Shown: in pieces, positions 52,818 through 62,619 of the stretch
How positions within the stretch are numbered: the first letter of the stretch is position 1
Layout: every line of letters begins with the position of its first letter
Origin: Solimonas marina
Lineage (GTDB): Bacteria > Pseudomonadota > Gammaproteobacteria > Nevskiales > Nevskiaceae
Length of the DNA stretch: 64,000 bases
Assembly (NCBI RefSeq): GCF_012241385.1
Contig: NZ_JAAVXB010000006.1
Span: 62,001 to 126,000, forward strand
Direction: 5' to 3'
Notes under the pieces: model-generated
Databases searched by the model: none
What the model was told of the DNA's origin: nothing
The model's input: the letters and a program-made list of their open reading frames with translations, nothing else
Program-made: the position numbers and the translations under genes

Positions 52818-54626
52818 TCAATGGAAGTGAGCGTAAACACGCTCGGCCAGGGTGCGGGATACACCTTCGACGCGCGCCAGATCGTCGACCGCGGCACGTT
52901 TGATTTGTGCCAGCCCACCGAAAGCCTTGAGCAGTGCTCGACGGCGGGTCGGCCCCAGGCCTTCGATCGATTCGAGGTCGGAACTGATGCGCGCCTTGTC
53001 GCGCCGACCCCGATGGCCGGTGATCGCGAAGCGATGCGCCTCGTCGCGGATGCGCTGGATCAGGTGCAACGCCGGCGAATCCGGCGGCAAGCGCAGGGCC
53101 CTGTCCTGCTCGGGTACGATCAGTTCTTCCAGGCCGGGACGGCGCGTCGGCCCCTTGGCGATACCGACCACGCGCAGATCGGTCATCTCCAGTTCGTCCA
53201 ACGCTTCGAGCGCCGAGTTGAGCTGCCCGAGGCCACCGTCGATGAACAGCACGTCGGGCGCCTGCACTTCCCCACTCTTGACCCGCGCGAAGCGTCGCGA
53301 CACCGCCTGACGAATCGCCGCGTAGTCGTCACCGGGCGTGATGCCGTCGATGTTGAACTTGCGGTAGGCCGCTTTCAGCGGCCCTTCCTCGTTGAACACC
53401 ACACACGACGCGACGGCTTTCTCGCCGCCGGTGTGCGAGATGTCGAAGCATTCGAGACGGCGCGGCGGCGTTTCCAGATCGAGCGCGCGCTGCAATTCGA
53501 GCAAGCGCTCGTCCATGCTCGCCGCCTCGACCAGGCGTGTCGACAGGGCCTGCGTCGCGCTGTTCATCGCCATGTCGAGCAGGCGCCGCTTGCTGCCGCG
53601 CTGCGGCACGGCGATCGACACCTTGCGCCCGGCACGATGACCCAGCGCTTCTTCAAGCAGCGCCGACTCACCGACCGGATGACTGATGAGAATCTCCGGC
53701 GGCGCCGGCTGCTCGAGATAGTGCTGGCTGATGAAGCTCTCCAGCAATTCCTCGGCGCCGGTATGGGCGGCATGCTTGGGAAAGTGGCTGCGATGGCCGA
53801 GGTTGACGCCGTCGCGCACGCTCATGACGACGACGCAACTCGTCGAGGGATGCTCGGCGACGACAATGAGATCAAGGTCGTCGGCACCGCCGCTGATCAC
53901 GCGACTCTCGCGCACGCGCTTCAAGGCGGCGATCTGGTCGCGGATGCGCGCCGCCAGCTCGAATTCGAGATCGTCCGATGCTTTCTGCATCGAGGTGCCG
54001 AGTTCGTCGGCCAGCTCATCGGCCTTGCCTTCCAGCAAGCGCGCAGCGTTGCGCAGTTCGGCGCGATAGTCGTCCTCGCTGATCAGGCCGACGCACGGCG
54101 CCGAGCAGCGTTTGATCTGGTGCTGCAGACACGGACGGTCACGGTGTGCGAAGAAGCTGTCGCGGCACGGTCGCAGCTGAAAGAGTTTCTGCAGAGTGTT
54201 GAGCGTCTCGCGCACCGCACTGGCGGACGGAAACGGTCCGAAGTAGCGCTCGCCGTTGATCTTGGCGCCGCGGTAGTAGCTGATCCGCGGATAGCGATGC
54301 GCCGAAAAGCGCACGTACGGATAGCTCTTGTCGTCGCGGTACATGACGTTGTACCGCGGCCCGAACTCCTTGATCAGATTGGCTTCGAGCAGCAGCGCCT
54401 CGTCTTCGGTGCGCGTCACCGTGACTTCGACGCGGCGAATCTGCGAGACCATCGACTCGATGCGCGGGTTGCCGCTGGCGCGCAGAAAATACGTGCTGAC
54501 GCGCTTCTTCAGGTTGCGCGCCTTGCCGACGTACAGCAGTTCGTCGCCGGCGCCGAACATGCGGTAGACGCCGGGTTGCGTCGTCAGCTGCTGTAGAAAC
54601 GGTCGGTGATCGAAAGGCTCGGACAT
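52818..54626 (-). CDS. uvrC: excinuclease ABC subunit UvrC
   Basis: 602 residues from ATG 54626 (MSEPFDHRPFL); upstream codons run into the lipoprotein gene and are not coding. GIY-YIG nuclease at 15-95 (GVYRMFGAGDELLYVGKARN), UVR domain at about 205-240 (LEFELAARIRDQIAALKR), RNase H-like nuclease at 390-540 (CFDISHTGGEKAVAS, VLFIDGGLGQL, HRFAITGHRGRR) and C-terminal helix-hairpin-helix. It makes both incisions in nucleotide excision repair with UvrB. Confidence 0.97.
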   Translation of the reverse strand: MSEPFDHRPFLQQLTTQPGVYRMFGAGDELLYVGKARNLKKRVSTYFLRASGNPRIESMVSQIRRVEVTVTRTEDEALLLEANLIKEFGPRYNVMYRDDKSYPYVRFSAHRYPRISYYRGAKINGERYFGPFPSASAVRETLNTLQKLFQLRPCRDSFFAHRDRPCLQHQIKRCSAPCVGLISEDDYRAELRNAARLLEGKADELADELGTSMQKASDDLEFELAARIRDQIAALKRVRESRVISGGADDLDLIVVAEHPSTSCVVVMSVRDGVNLGHRSHFPKHAAHTGAEELLESFISQHYLEQPAPPEILISHPVGESALLEEALGHRAGRKVSIAVPQRGSKRRLLDMAMNSATQALSTRLVEAASMDERLLELQRALDLETPPRRLECFDISHTGGEKAVASCVVFNEEGPLKAAYRKFNIDGITPGDDYAAIRQAVSRRFARVKSGEVQAPDVLFIDGGLGQLNSALEALDELEMTDLRVVGIAKGPTRRPGLEELIVPEQDRALRLPPDSPALHLIQRIRDEAHRFAITGHRGRRDKARISSDLESIEGLGPTRRRALLKAFGGLAQIKRAAVDDLARVEGVSRTLAERVYAHFH

Positions 54627-54693
54627 CGAATCGGCGGCGGTTGCGGCAAGCCCGCCATGGTAGCGGACTGCACGGCGCCGCCGGCGCCGCGCC

Positions 54694-55932
54694 TCAGGGT
54701 TGCAGAGCCGACTGTTGCACCCAACCGCTGGCGCCGTCGCCGGTGACGTAGCGCCAGTCGCCGAGCGGATTGTGAATGACGCGCGGATCGACCTTGACCG
54801 CGGCGCCGGCCGGCAACTCGCCGACGGTCTCGGCGGTATCGAGCGGTTGCGCATGCACCGTGATCGCCTGCGGCAAGGTGAAGGCGCCGCTGATCGGCTC
54901 GGCAGGCGCCGCCGCAGCGACGACGGGCGGCGGCGCGGTCGGGACCGGCGCTTCAGGCAGCGGAGCGGCAGCCGGAGGCTGTACCGGTGCGGCAGGCACA
55001 GCAGCAGGCGTCGGCACCTCGTCGGCCTGCGCATCGGCCTGCACCGCATTGAGCGTATCGGCCGGTGGCGCCACGGGCGGCGGGGCCGCCGGAACCGGCG
55101 GCGCGCGATCAGACCACTGCGCGGCCAGCGCCTCGGCCGTCGCCCGATCGCGATCTTCGGCGGTCTGCGGCGGCGCGGCGGGCGCGGCCTGCGCAGCGGC
55201 CATTGCCGCCTCGCTCGGTTTCAGCATGGGCCGCGTGCCCTTGGCGAAGTCCTCGCCGATTGCGGCGCCGATCGCCAGCATCGCGTCCTTCAAGCCACCA
55301 GCCGACGCGTCGACATCGGCGTGCAGCGCGGACGCCGTCAGATAGCGATACTTCGGGTCGACCGGCAGGCGCACGGCCTTGCCGGCGTCACCGGCATAGC
55401 CCGCGTTGAATTGACGGGCGTAAAGCGAGTCGTGCGTATTGGGATCGAACAGTTGGACGTCGACTTGCACCCAGGGCTGCAGGGCTCCGTCCTTGCCCGG
55501 CGACACGTAAGCGATGCGCTTGAGGCGCACCAACAGGATCGCGTCGGCGCCGGAGCGGGCGGCAGCCGAATCCGGTGTCACCTGCCCGCCATAACCACTG
55601 TAGTCCTGGGTGAGGTAGTTGACGTGATAGCCGCTGTCGCCGAGGCGCCGGCTGATCGACTCCGCCAGCAGCGGCGCGAACTGGATGCCGGCACTGGCCA
55701 GCAGCTGCGCGTAAGCGGTCGAATGGCTCTCGTTGTCCTTGCCGTAATGGTCGATCTGCTCGACCTGCGGTTCGCTGATCTGCAGCAGTGCCACCGTGCG
55801 GATACGGCTGGCGACTTTTTCGTCGAGCACGTCCTGCGATGCGCAACCGCCGATGCCAAGCATCGCCAGCAACACCGCCACAACCATCACAGACCCACGA
55901 TCCCCAGCCTTCATTGGCTTCGCGAACAACAT
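54694..55932 (-). CDS. lipoprotein with C-terminal SH3-like domain
   Basis: 412 residues. A lipobox (LLAMLGIGGC) indicates an outer- or inner-membrane lipoprotein; ATGs at 55914 and 55887 are alternative starts. The folded N-terminal domain (about 35-240: AYAQLLASAGIQFAPLLAES, DAILLVRLKRIAYVS) resembles assembly or curli-type ABC-like lipoproteins only loosely. A Pro/Ala-rich linker (about 245-345) leads to a bacterial SH3-like end (YVTGDGASGWVQQSALQ). Function unknown. It lies between uvrY and uvrC, which are adjacent in most gammaproteobacteria. Confidence 0.75.
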   Translation of the reverse strand: MLFAKPMKAGDRGSVMVVAVLLAMLGIGGCASQDVLDEKVASRIRTVALLQISEPQVEQIDHYGKDNESHSTAYAQLLASAGIQFAPLLAESISRRLGDSGYHVNYLTQDYSGYGGQVTPDSAAARSGADAILLVRLKRIAYVSPGKDGALQPWVQVDVQLFDPNTHDSLYARQFNAGYAGDAGKAVRLPVDPKYRYLTASALHADVDASAGGLKDAMLAIGAAIGEDFAKGTRPMLKPSEAAMAAAQAAPAAPPQTAEDRDRATAEALAAQWSDRAPPVPAAPPPVAPPADTLNAVQADAQADEVPTPAAVPAAPVQPPAAAPLPEAPVPTAPPPVVAAAAPAEPISGAFTLPQAITVHAQPLDTAETVGELPAGAAVKVDPRVIHNPLGDWRYVTGDGASGWVQQSALQP

Positions 55933-55991
55933 GACCTTTCCCCAATATTCGCGTCCGCCGCGACCTTGCAGCGGTTTCTCACAACACCGAC

Positions 55992-56651
55992 TTATGGCGT
56001 CGGCGGCTCGACCTTGTCTTCCAGCAGACCATAGCGCATGGCCATGCGCGTCAGCTCGACGTCATTCGAGACATTGAGCTTCTCGAACAGACGATAGCGA
56101 TAGGTGCTGACCGTCTTCGGCGACAGATGCAGGCGGTCGGAGATTTCCTGCGTTGAATAACCCTTGGTCACCATCAGCATGACCTGCGTCTCGCGCTGCG
56201 AGAGCTGGTCGAACGGCGACGCACCACTCGGCCCCTTGACCAGGCTCGCAGCCAGATTGCCGGCCACATCGGCCGCCACATAGTGACCGCCGGTGTGCAC
56301 GCGACGAATCGCCGCCACCACTTCTTCGGCTGCCGAGTCCTTGCTGATGTAGCCGGCCGCGCCGGCCGCGAGCATGCGGCTCGGATACGGCTCTTCAAGG
56401 TGCATCGAGACCACGATGACCTTGATTTCGGGATTGCGCTGGATCATCCGCCGCGTCGCTTCCAGACCGCCGATGCCCGGCATGTTGATGTCCATCAGCA
56501 CCACGTCCGGCGCCTGATTGCGGACCAGCTCCAGCGCTTCTTCGCCGCTGCTCGCTTCGGCGACCACTTCCATGTCCGCAGTTTCCTGCAATACGCGACG
56601 CAATCCGGCGCGAACCAGACGGTGGTCGTCGACCAGCATGATTCGAATCAT
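55992..56651 (-). CDS. uvrY: response regulator UvrY/GacA (SirA)
   Basis: 219 residues from ATG 56651 (MIRIMLVDDHRLVRAG). Receiver with phospho-acceptor Asp in VVLMDINMPGIGGLEATR and Lys in AAGYISKDSA; LuxR HTH with LSQRETQVMLMVTKGYSTQ and HLSPKTVSTYRYRLFEKL. This combination and the position before uvrC identify the GacA/UvrY orthologue. It is normally phosphorylated by GacS/BarA and drives csrB-type small RNAs; the kinase is not in the window. Confidence 0.94.
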   Translation of the reverse strand: MIRIMLVDDHRLVRAGLRRVLQETADMEVVAEASSGEEALELVRNQAPDVVLMDINMPGIGGLEATRRMIQRNPEIKVIVVSMHLEEPYPSRMLAAGAAGYISKDSAAEEVVAAIRRVHTGGHYVAADVAGNLAASLVKGPSGASPFDQLSQRETQVMLMVTKGYSTQEISDRLHLSPKTVSTYRYRLFEKLNVSNDVELTRMAMRYGLLEDKVEPPTP

Positions 56652-56996
56652 TTGAACTCCTTGGATCAATTCATGATAGTCGTTGTTGCAACGCACACAA
56701 GAACTTTCGTACGCACTGTGCGAAAAAAATTCGTCGTCCAGCTTGCCGGCAGACGGCGGGTGGTCAAGGCATGACCAGCGGTCAAGACGCCCGACAACTC
56801 AGCGTCGCCGCCCCTCGATGAGCGTTTAACGCGCCGCGAACAGGATTCGGCAGCGCCCCTGACCGGCACCTGGACCCCAGGCTGTGCAGAAGCCATGCCG
56901 ACGTTCCAGTGCCGTGAAGGACTGCACGCGCTTCGCCATCAAACAAAATGCGACAGCCCCGCGCCACGGACGAAGGCGATCGCGGCCCAATAGAAA

Positions 56997-57020
56997 GAGG
57001 CCGCCCGAAAGCGGCCTCTC
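56997..57020 (-). terminator. second terminator after aceA
   Basis: AGAGGCCGC and GCGGCCTCT form a perfect 9-bp stem around CCGAAAG-type loop bases. It lies 10 bp beyond the first terminator and gives backup termination. Confidence 0.8.
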
Positions 57021-57030
57021 TCATCAGCGA

Positions 57031-57057
57031 AAAGGGCCGCGCGAAGCGGCCCTTTTC
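57031..57057 (-). terminator. Rho-independent terminator after aceA
   Basis: AAAAGGGCCGC and GCGGCCCTTTT form a perfect 11-bp stem with GCGAA loop. A/T tails on both sides allow bidirectional action. It lies 70 bp after the aceA stop. Confidence 0.88.
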
Positions 57058-57126
57058 AAGTTTCATCTCAACAGGGCTGCGACACGAGGTGCCCCGCTGG
57101 CGGAGCGCCTCGCGCCACACACCCGC

Positions 57127-58434
<1,308 letters not shown>

Positions 58435-58449
58435 TGAATCGATCCTCAC

Positions 58450-58778
58450 GGGGATGAAAGAAACGGGGCCTCAGTGCCCGCGCGGTGCCCGACGGATGTT
58501 GCAAGTCGCGTCGAATCAGGCGGCGGACCCTTGGGGGCCGCAATTATAGAAACCGTCATGTTGCAGCACAGCACTCAGGAATCAGGTGTCCGTTGTCACT
58601 TCGGCCACTGCGCAATGAGAAATCATGATTTCCTTATTTTCCCGGCGCTTGCGGGCGTCACGCCGATGAAACAGCGCTGAATCGGCGACGCGACAAGGCG
58701 TCACGCACGCTACACAACCGGGTCGCGGCGGCTCGCACGCGACGCTTTCAGGGCGCGGCGGCAGCGGCCGCCGGATAT
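58450..58778. promoter_or_regulatory. aceA upstream region with 14-bp palindrome
   Basis: 329 bp without a gene. GAAATCATGATTTC at 58619-58632 is a perfect palindrome in an AT-rich patch about 185 bp upstream of aceA, a candidate operator. A GC-rich hairpin-forming run (GCGGCAGCGGCCGCC) at about 58758-58772 lies just after the MATE stop. Nothing else is seen. Confidence 0.5.
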
Positions 58779-60146
58779 TCAGAGCGGCGCGTCCGCCGTC
58801 GTCGCCTCGGGCGCCGGCGGCAACCGCCGGTGCAACTCGCGCCGCAACAGGACGACATTGATGATCAGCTGCCCGACCGATGCGCTCACCGACAGCACCC
58901 AGAGCCAGACCGGCGAGAAGCGCGGATCGCGCGACAGCAGCAGGCCGCCGCCCATCACCGCTCCGATGCGGGTCGCCGAGCCGATCAGCGATGGCAGCGT
59001 GTTGCCGAAGCCGGAAAATACGCCGCTGCAGGCAAAGATCACCGCAACGGCGATCTGGTTCCAGGCAATCCAGCGCAGGAAGTCGGCGCCCGCCACCAGC
59101 ACCTGGGGATCATGCGAGAACGGCCGGATCAGCGCCGCCGGCGCCACATGGAAGGCGATGCAGAACAAGGTTGCGACCACCAGATTGAAGCGCAGCGCAT
59201 GCATGAACGCCTCGCGTATCCGCGCGCCATGTCCGGCACCGTAGTTCTGGCCGACGATCGCGGCGGTGGCGAAGGTCACCGCCATGCACGGCATCATGCC
59301 GGCCTGCAAAATGCGCATGCCGATACCGAATGCGGCCTGCGGCGCCGGCCCGAAGCGCTGCAGCATGGCCATGATGAAGCTCATGTAGACCGCCATCAGC
59401 GCCAGTTCTGCACCGGACGGCAGGCCAATGCGCATCATGCGCCAGGCCAGCCGCGGTGCCAGACGCCATTCGCTACTGAAGAACTGCGTCTTGCGCACGA
59501 CGTGCAAGAGCAAACCCGCGACGCCGAGCGCGATCGAAATCAACGTGGCCAGCGCCGCACCGGCGACACCGAGGGGATGGCCGCTGCCCCAGCCGAAGAT
59601 GAGCACCGGCGCCAGCATCATGTTGAGGACGACCGTCACCAGCTGCGCGATCGACGCGGTACGCACGTCGCCGACACCGCGCAGCGCCGCGGACAGCACG
59701 AACATCGGCACCTGCAAGGCCAGCGCCGGAATGAACGGACCGAGGAATTCGCGCGTCAACGCCGCCGTGCGCAGATCGCCAGCCAGCGTGTCGCCGTAGA
59801 GGCCGCGGCCGGCGTACATCAGCAGCAACAGCAGCACGGCGAGCACGCCGGAGACGCTCTGTGCCTGCGTGAACAGCCGCCGCGCCTCGGCCATGTCCTT
59901 GCGCCCGGCAGCCTGGGCAATGAGCGCGGCAGCGCCGATCGCCAGCGTCTGCCCGACCGCCATCACCACCATCATCAGGTTGCCGCCGAGCGCGACGGCC
60001 GCGATCGCTTCGCGGCCGAGGCGACCAACCCAGAACAGATCGATGATGCTGTACAGCGTCTGCATCAGCATCGTCAGCAGCATGAAGCCGCTCATGCGCA
60101 GCAGATGCCCGCGTACCGGGCCGCTGGTCAGATCCTGTGCCGCCAT
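58779..60146 (-). CDS. MATE-family efflux transporter
   Basis: 455 residues, twelve predicted helices in two six-helix repeats. MQTLYSIIDLFWVGRLGREAIA-type N-terminal sequence, ALGGNLMMVVMAVGQTLA and the second-half FGIGMRILQAGMMPCMAVTFA are typical of the NorM/DinF-like branch. It should export cationic compounds with Na+ or H+ import; substrate unknown. Confidence 0.92.
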   Translation of the reverse strand: MAAQDLTSGPVRGHLLRMSGFMLLTMLMQTLYSIIDLFWVGRLGREAIAAVALGGNLMMVVMAVGQTLAIGAAALIAQAAGRKDMAEARRLFTQAQSVSGVLAVLLLLLMYAGRGLYGDTLAGDLRTAALTREFLGPFIPALALQVPMFVLSAALRGVGDVRTASIAQLVTVVLNMMLAPVLIFGWGSGHPLGVAGAALATLISIALGVAGLLLHVVRKTQFFSSEWRLAPRLAWRMMRIGLPSGAELALMAVYMSFIMAMLQRFGPAPQAAFGIGMRILQAGMMPCMAVTFATAAIVGQNYGAGHGARIREAFMHALRFNLVVATLFCIAFHVAPAALIRPFSHDPQVLVAGADFLRWIAWNQIAVAVIFACSGVFSGFGNTLPSLIGSATRIGAVMGGGLLLSRDPRFSPVWLWVLSVSASVGQLIINVVLLRRELHRRLPPAPEATTADAPL

Positions 60147-60214
60147 GTTCGGATCGCCTCGATCGCGCTGCTGCAGCGCACCGACGACGCTTCACACGCC
60201 CTCAGCGGGCGCGC

Positions 60215-61495
60215 TTACTCGTCGCCGGCGGCCAGACGCAGCAGGTCGTAGCCCTCCAGCGTCGCATCGAAGTTGGCGGTATGACTGCCGAACACCAGCT
60301 GGCCGACGTTGGTTTCGCGGTCGCTGCCCGGCCAGTTGTGGCCGCCGCCATCGATGGTCACCAGGAAGTTGCGGTAAGTGCAGGTATCGGCCGGTGTGTA
60401 GTCGATCGTCACCGTCATGTCGTCGACGTAGTTCAGCATCTGCACGTTGTCGTCCGTGGCGGTGCAGCCATCGATGCTGTTGAAGTGCGTGTGGATATCC
60501 GGAATCGACACCGTCGTCAGCAGCGCCACGCCGTTATAAGGCGTCGTCGTGTCGTTGGTGCCGTGCACGATGACCGAGCCGAGTGGATGACTGCTCGTGC
60601 AGCGCCCGGTCATCGAGTTCTCGGTGATTTCGCTCGACACCGCCAGCACCGCCTTGACCTGCTTGTACGTGCAGCCATACAGGTAAGCCATGGTCGCGCC
60701 GTTCGACAGGCCGGAGACGTAGATCGGCACCGAGCTGTCGATGTTGTAGTTGCTCCGCGCGTCGGTGACCACCTGATTGAGCCAGGTGATCGTCGGGTCA
60801 ACCTGTCCCTTGTCGAGCGCGGTCCCGCTGGGCCAGCGCGACGTCTGCACGCCCGGCGTCAGCGACGGAGCCTGCGGCACCAGGACCAGCACATGACGCG
60901 CTTTGGCCAGCTCCTGGAAGCGCACGATGTTGGTAAACGCTCCCTTGTTGGCCAGCAGGTAGTGCAAGCCGACGTAGATCGCGTCGTAGCTGGTGGTCGT
61001 GCTGGCCTTGATCGCGTAGTAGGTCGAGGTGTAGTCCGACGTACTGGCGGTGTACTCGGCGTACTCGACGCCATCGCAGGCGATCGGATCACGCTGCAAC
61101 AGATTGGCGTCGGCGTCGACCGGGCAGATCGTGCCGGCCAGTGGCGCGCAATTTTCCGTACCGTCGGCAACGTCGGCCGCAGCCTTTTCCGGAGAGAAGC
61201 CGCTCTGGCAACTGGTCTCGGTGCCGGTCTCGCCACCCGTCGTGTCGCCACCGGTGGTGTCACCGCCCGTCGTGTCTCCACCCGTGGTATCGCCGCCGGT
61301 CGTGTCACCACCGGTGGTATCACCACCCGTGGTGTCGCCACCGGTCGTATCGCCACCCGTCGTCGCACCACCTGTGGTCTCGCCGCCGGTGCTCGAGCCA
61401 CCGCCGTCATCACTGCCGCCCGAACCACCGCAGGCCGCGACCAGCAGCAGCAGCGCCAATCCGGCGGCCCACATCAACCTCTTGATCATCCCCAA
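60215..61495 (-). CDS. lipoprotein alpha/beta-hydrolase with TTGGD repeat linker
   Basis: 426 residues. Lipobox LLLLVAAC, then a low-complexity linker of about ten TTGGD-type pentapeptides (residues about 35-90), then a PHB-depolymerase/feruloyl-esterase-like catalytic domain. The nucleophile elbow is GLSNGATM, the oxyanion region LVLVPQAPS, and the catalytic His is in IDGGGHNWPG. It probably hydrolyses an extracellular polyester or plant ester while tethered to the cell surface. The linker would act as a spacer. Confidence 0.85.
   Translation of the reverse strand: MGMIKRLMWAAGLALLLLVAACGGSGGSDDGGGSSTGGETTGGATTGGDTTGGDTTGGDTTGGDTTGGDTTGGDTTGGDTTGGDTTGGETGTETSCQSGFSPEKAAADVADGTENCAPLAGTICPVDADANLLQRDPIACDGVEYAEYTASTSDYTSTYYAIKASTTTSYDAIYVGLHYLLANKGAFTNIVRFQELAKARHVLVLVPQAPSLTPGVQTSRWPSGTALDKGQVDPTITWLNQVVTDARSNYNIDSSVPIYVSGLSNGATMAYLYGCTYKQVKAVLAVSSEITENSMTGRCTSSHPLGSVIVHGTNDTTTPYNGVALLTTVSIPDIHTHFNSIDGCTATDDNVQMLNYVDDMTVTIDYTPADTCTYRNFLVTIDGGGHNWPGSDRETNVGQLVFGSHTANFDATLEGYDLLRLAAGDE
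61231..61395. repeat. 15-bp minisatellite inside the lipoprotein esterase gene
   Basis: About eleven 15-bp units encoding Thr-Thr-Gly-Gly-Asp. Third positions vary between units, so the array is not freshly expanded, but unit length keeps the frame when copies are gained or lost. Confidence 0.85.
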
Positions 61496-61596
61496 CCCCT
61501 GCTATCTCCACCTGCGCCTCGCCGCGCGCTCATGGTGAAGTCGATATGTACCGGATCGCCGTCGGCCCTCCCCGATGCGGCGCCCTAAATCCCGTC

Positions 61597-62085
61597 CTAC
61601 TTCTCGTCGTGAATCGGGGTGTCCGACACGACGATGCCGTCCGCATCGGCGTACAGCCACTGGCCGGACTTGAATGTCACGCCGGCGAACGTCACCGTGC
61701 GATTGCGATGGCCGCTGTGCAGACCTTTTTCCGACTTGCGCGGATGCGTGCCCAGCGCCTTGACGCCGATCGCCTGCTCGACGATCTCGCCGGAATCGCG
61801 AATGAAGCCGTTGACGACGATGCCGGCCCAGCCGTTGTCGACGCCAAGCTGGCCGAGATTGCCGCCGACTAGCGCACAGCGCGCCGAGCCGCCACCGTCG
61901 ACCACCAGAACCTGGCCATTGCCGCGCTCTTCGAGCAGCGCGCGCACCATGGTGTTGTCCTCGAAGACCTTGACGGTCACGACCTGGCCATAGAACTCGG
62001 TGGCACCACCGAAATCACCGAAAATCGGCTCGGCGACCTGCGCCTCGGGGTGGGCGTCGGACAGATCGGTTGTCGCATACGTCAT
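61597..62085 (-). CDS. rraA: ribonuclease E activity regulator RraA
   Basis: 162 residues, normal length. ATTDLSDAHPEAQVAEPIF, VVDGGGSARCALVGGNLGQL and GWAGIVVNGFIRDSGEI are the RraA core; GTHPRKSEK follows. It binds the RNase E C-terminal region and slows mRNA decay; related folds have oxaloacetate decarboxylase or aldolase activity. The ATG overlaps the dsbB stop by 4 bp. Confidence 0.95.
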   Translation of the reverse strand: MTYATTDLSDAHPEAQVAEPIFGDFGGATEFYGQVVTVKVFEDNTMVRALLEERGNGQVLVVDGGGSARCALVGGNLGQLGVDNGWAGIVVNGFIRDSGEIVEQAIGVKALGTHPRKSEKGLHSGHRNRTVTFAGVTFKSGQWLYADADGIVVSDTPIHDEK

Positions 62086-62597
62086 GAAAAGCTCCTAGTC
62101 GGCTTCCGTGCCAGCAAAGGCAGAAACAATGAATACAGCGTAAATCCGATGAAACTGACCAACACCCAGCCCGGCAGGGTGATGCCCAGCCACTGCGCGT
62201 CGATCTTGGCGCAGCTGCCGTCACCCTTGAGCACGGTGATGATCACCTGGTTGATCGGCATGATCTCACGCAGGTAGTCCAGCGTCGGCCCGCAGGCCGG
62301 CACCTGATCTGGCGGCAATCCCTGCAGCCAGACGTGACGCCAAGCAATTCCGATGCCGACCACGGCGACCAGCGCCGCCAGCCCGGCATACGCCCAGCGG
62401 CCCGCGGCCTTGGGGCCATGAATCACACCGACCAGGAATACCAGTCCCAGCACCGCCATGACGACGCGCTGGAAGATGCAGAACGGGCACGGCTCGTAGC
62501 CCAGCGTCTGCTGCAGATACAGGATCGCGAACCCCAGCGCCCCGTAGCACGCCAGAAACCCGAGCAGGCACAACAAGCGAAAATTGAGCAGGTTCAC
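62082..62597 (-). CDS. dsbB: disulfide bond formation protein DsbB
   Basis: 171 residues with four membrane helices. The first periplasmic Cys pair is CPFC (in EPCPFCIFQR) and the second is CGPTLDYL...GDGSC, as required for passing electrons from DsbA to quinone. Overlaps rraA by 4 bp, an unusual partner. dsbA is not in the window. Confidence 0.94.
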   Translation of the reverse strand: MNLLNFRLLCLLGFLACYGALGFAILYLQQTLGYEPCPFCIFQRVVMAVLGLVFLVGVIHGPKAAGRWAYAGLAALVAVVGIGIAWRHVWLQGLPPDQVPACGPTLDYLREIMPINQVIITVLKGDGSCAKIDAQWLGITLPGWVLVSFIGFTLYSLFLPLLARKPTRSFS

Positions 62598-62619
62598 GTC
62601 GTGCGTCCGCGTCGAGCCT

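Larger units (their letters stand above)
56652..57126. other. uvrY upstream region and aceA terminators, no gene
   Basis: 475 bp. The left ~130 bp upstream of uvrY are AT-richer and should hold its promoter. The middle (56790-56990) shows no convincing frame. The right end carries two hairpin terminators listed separately. Confidence 0.7.
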
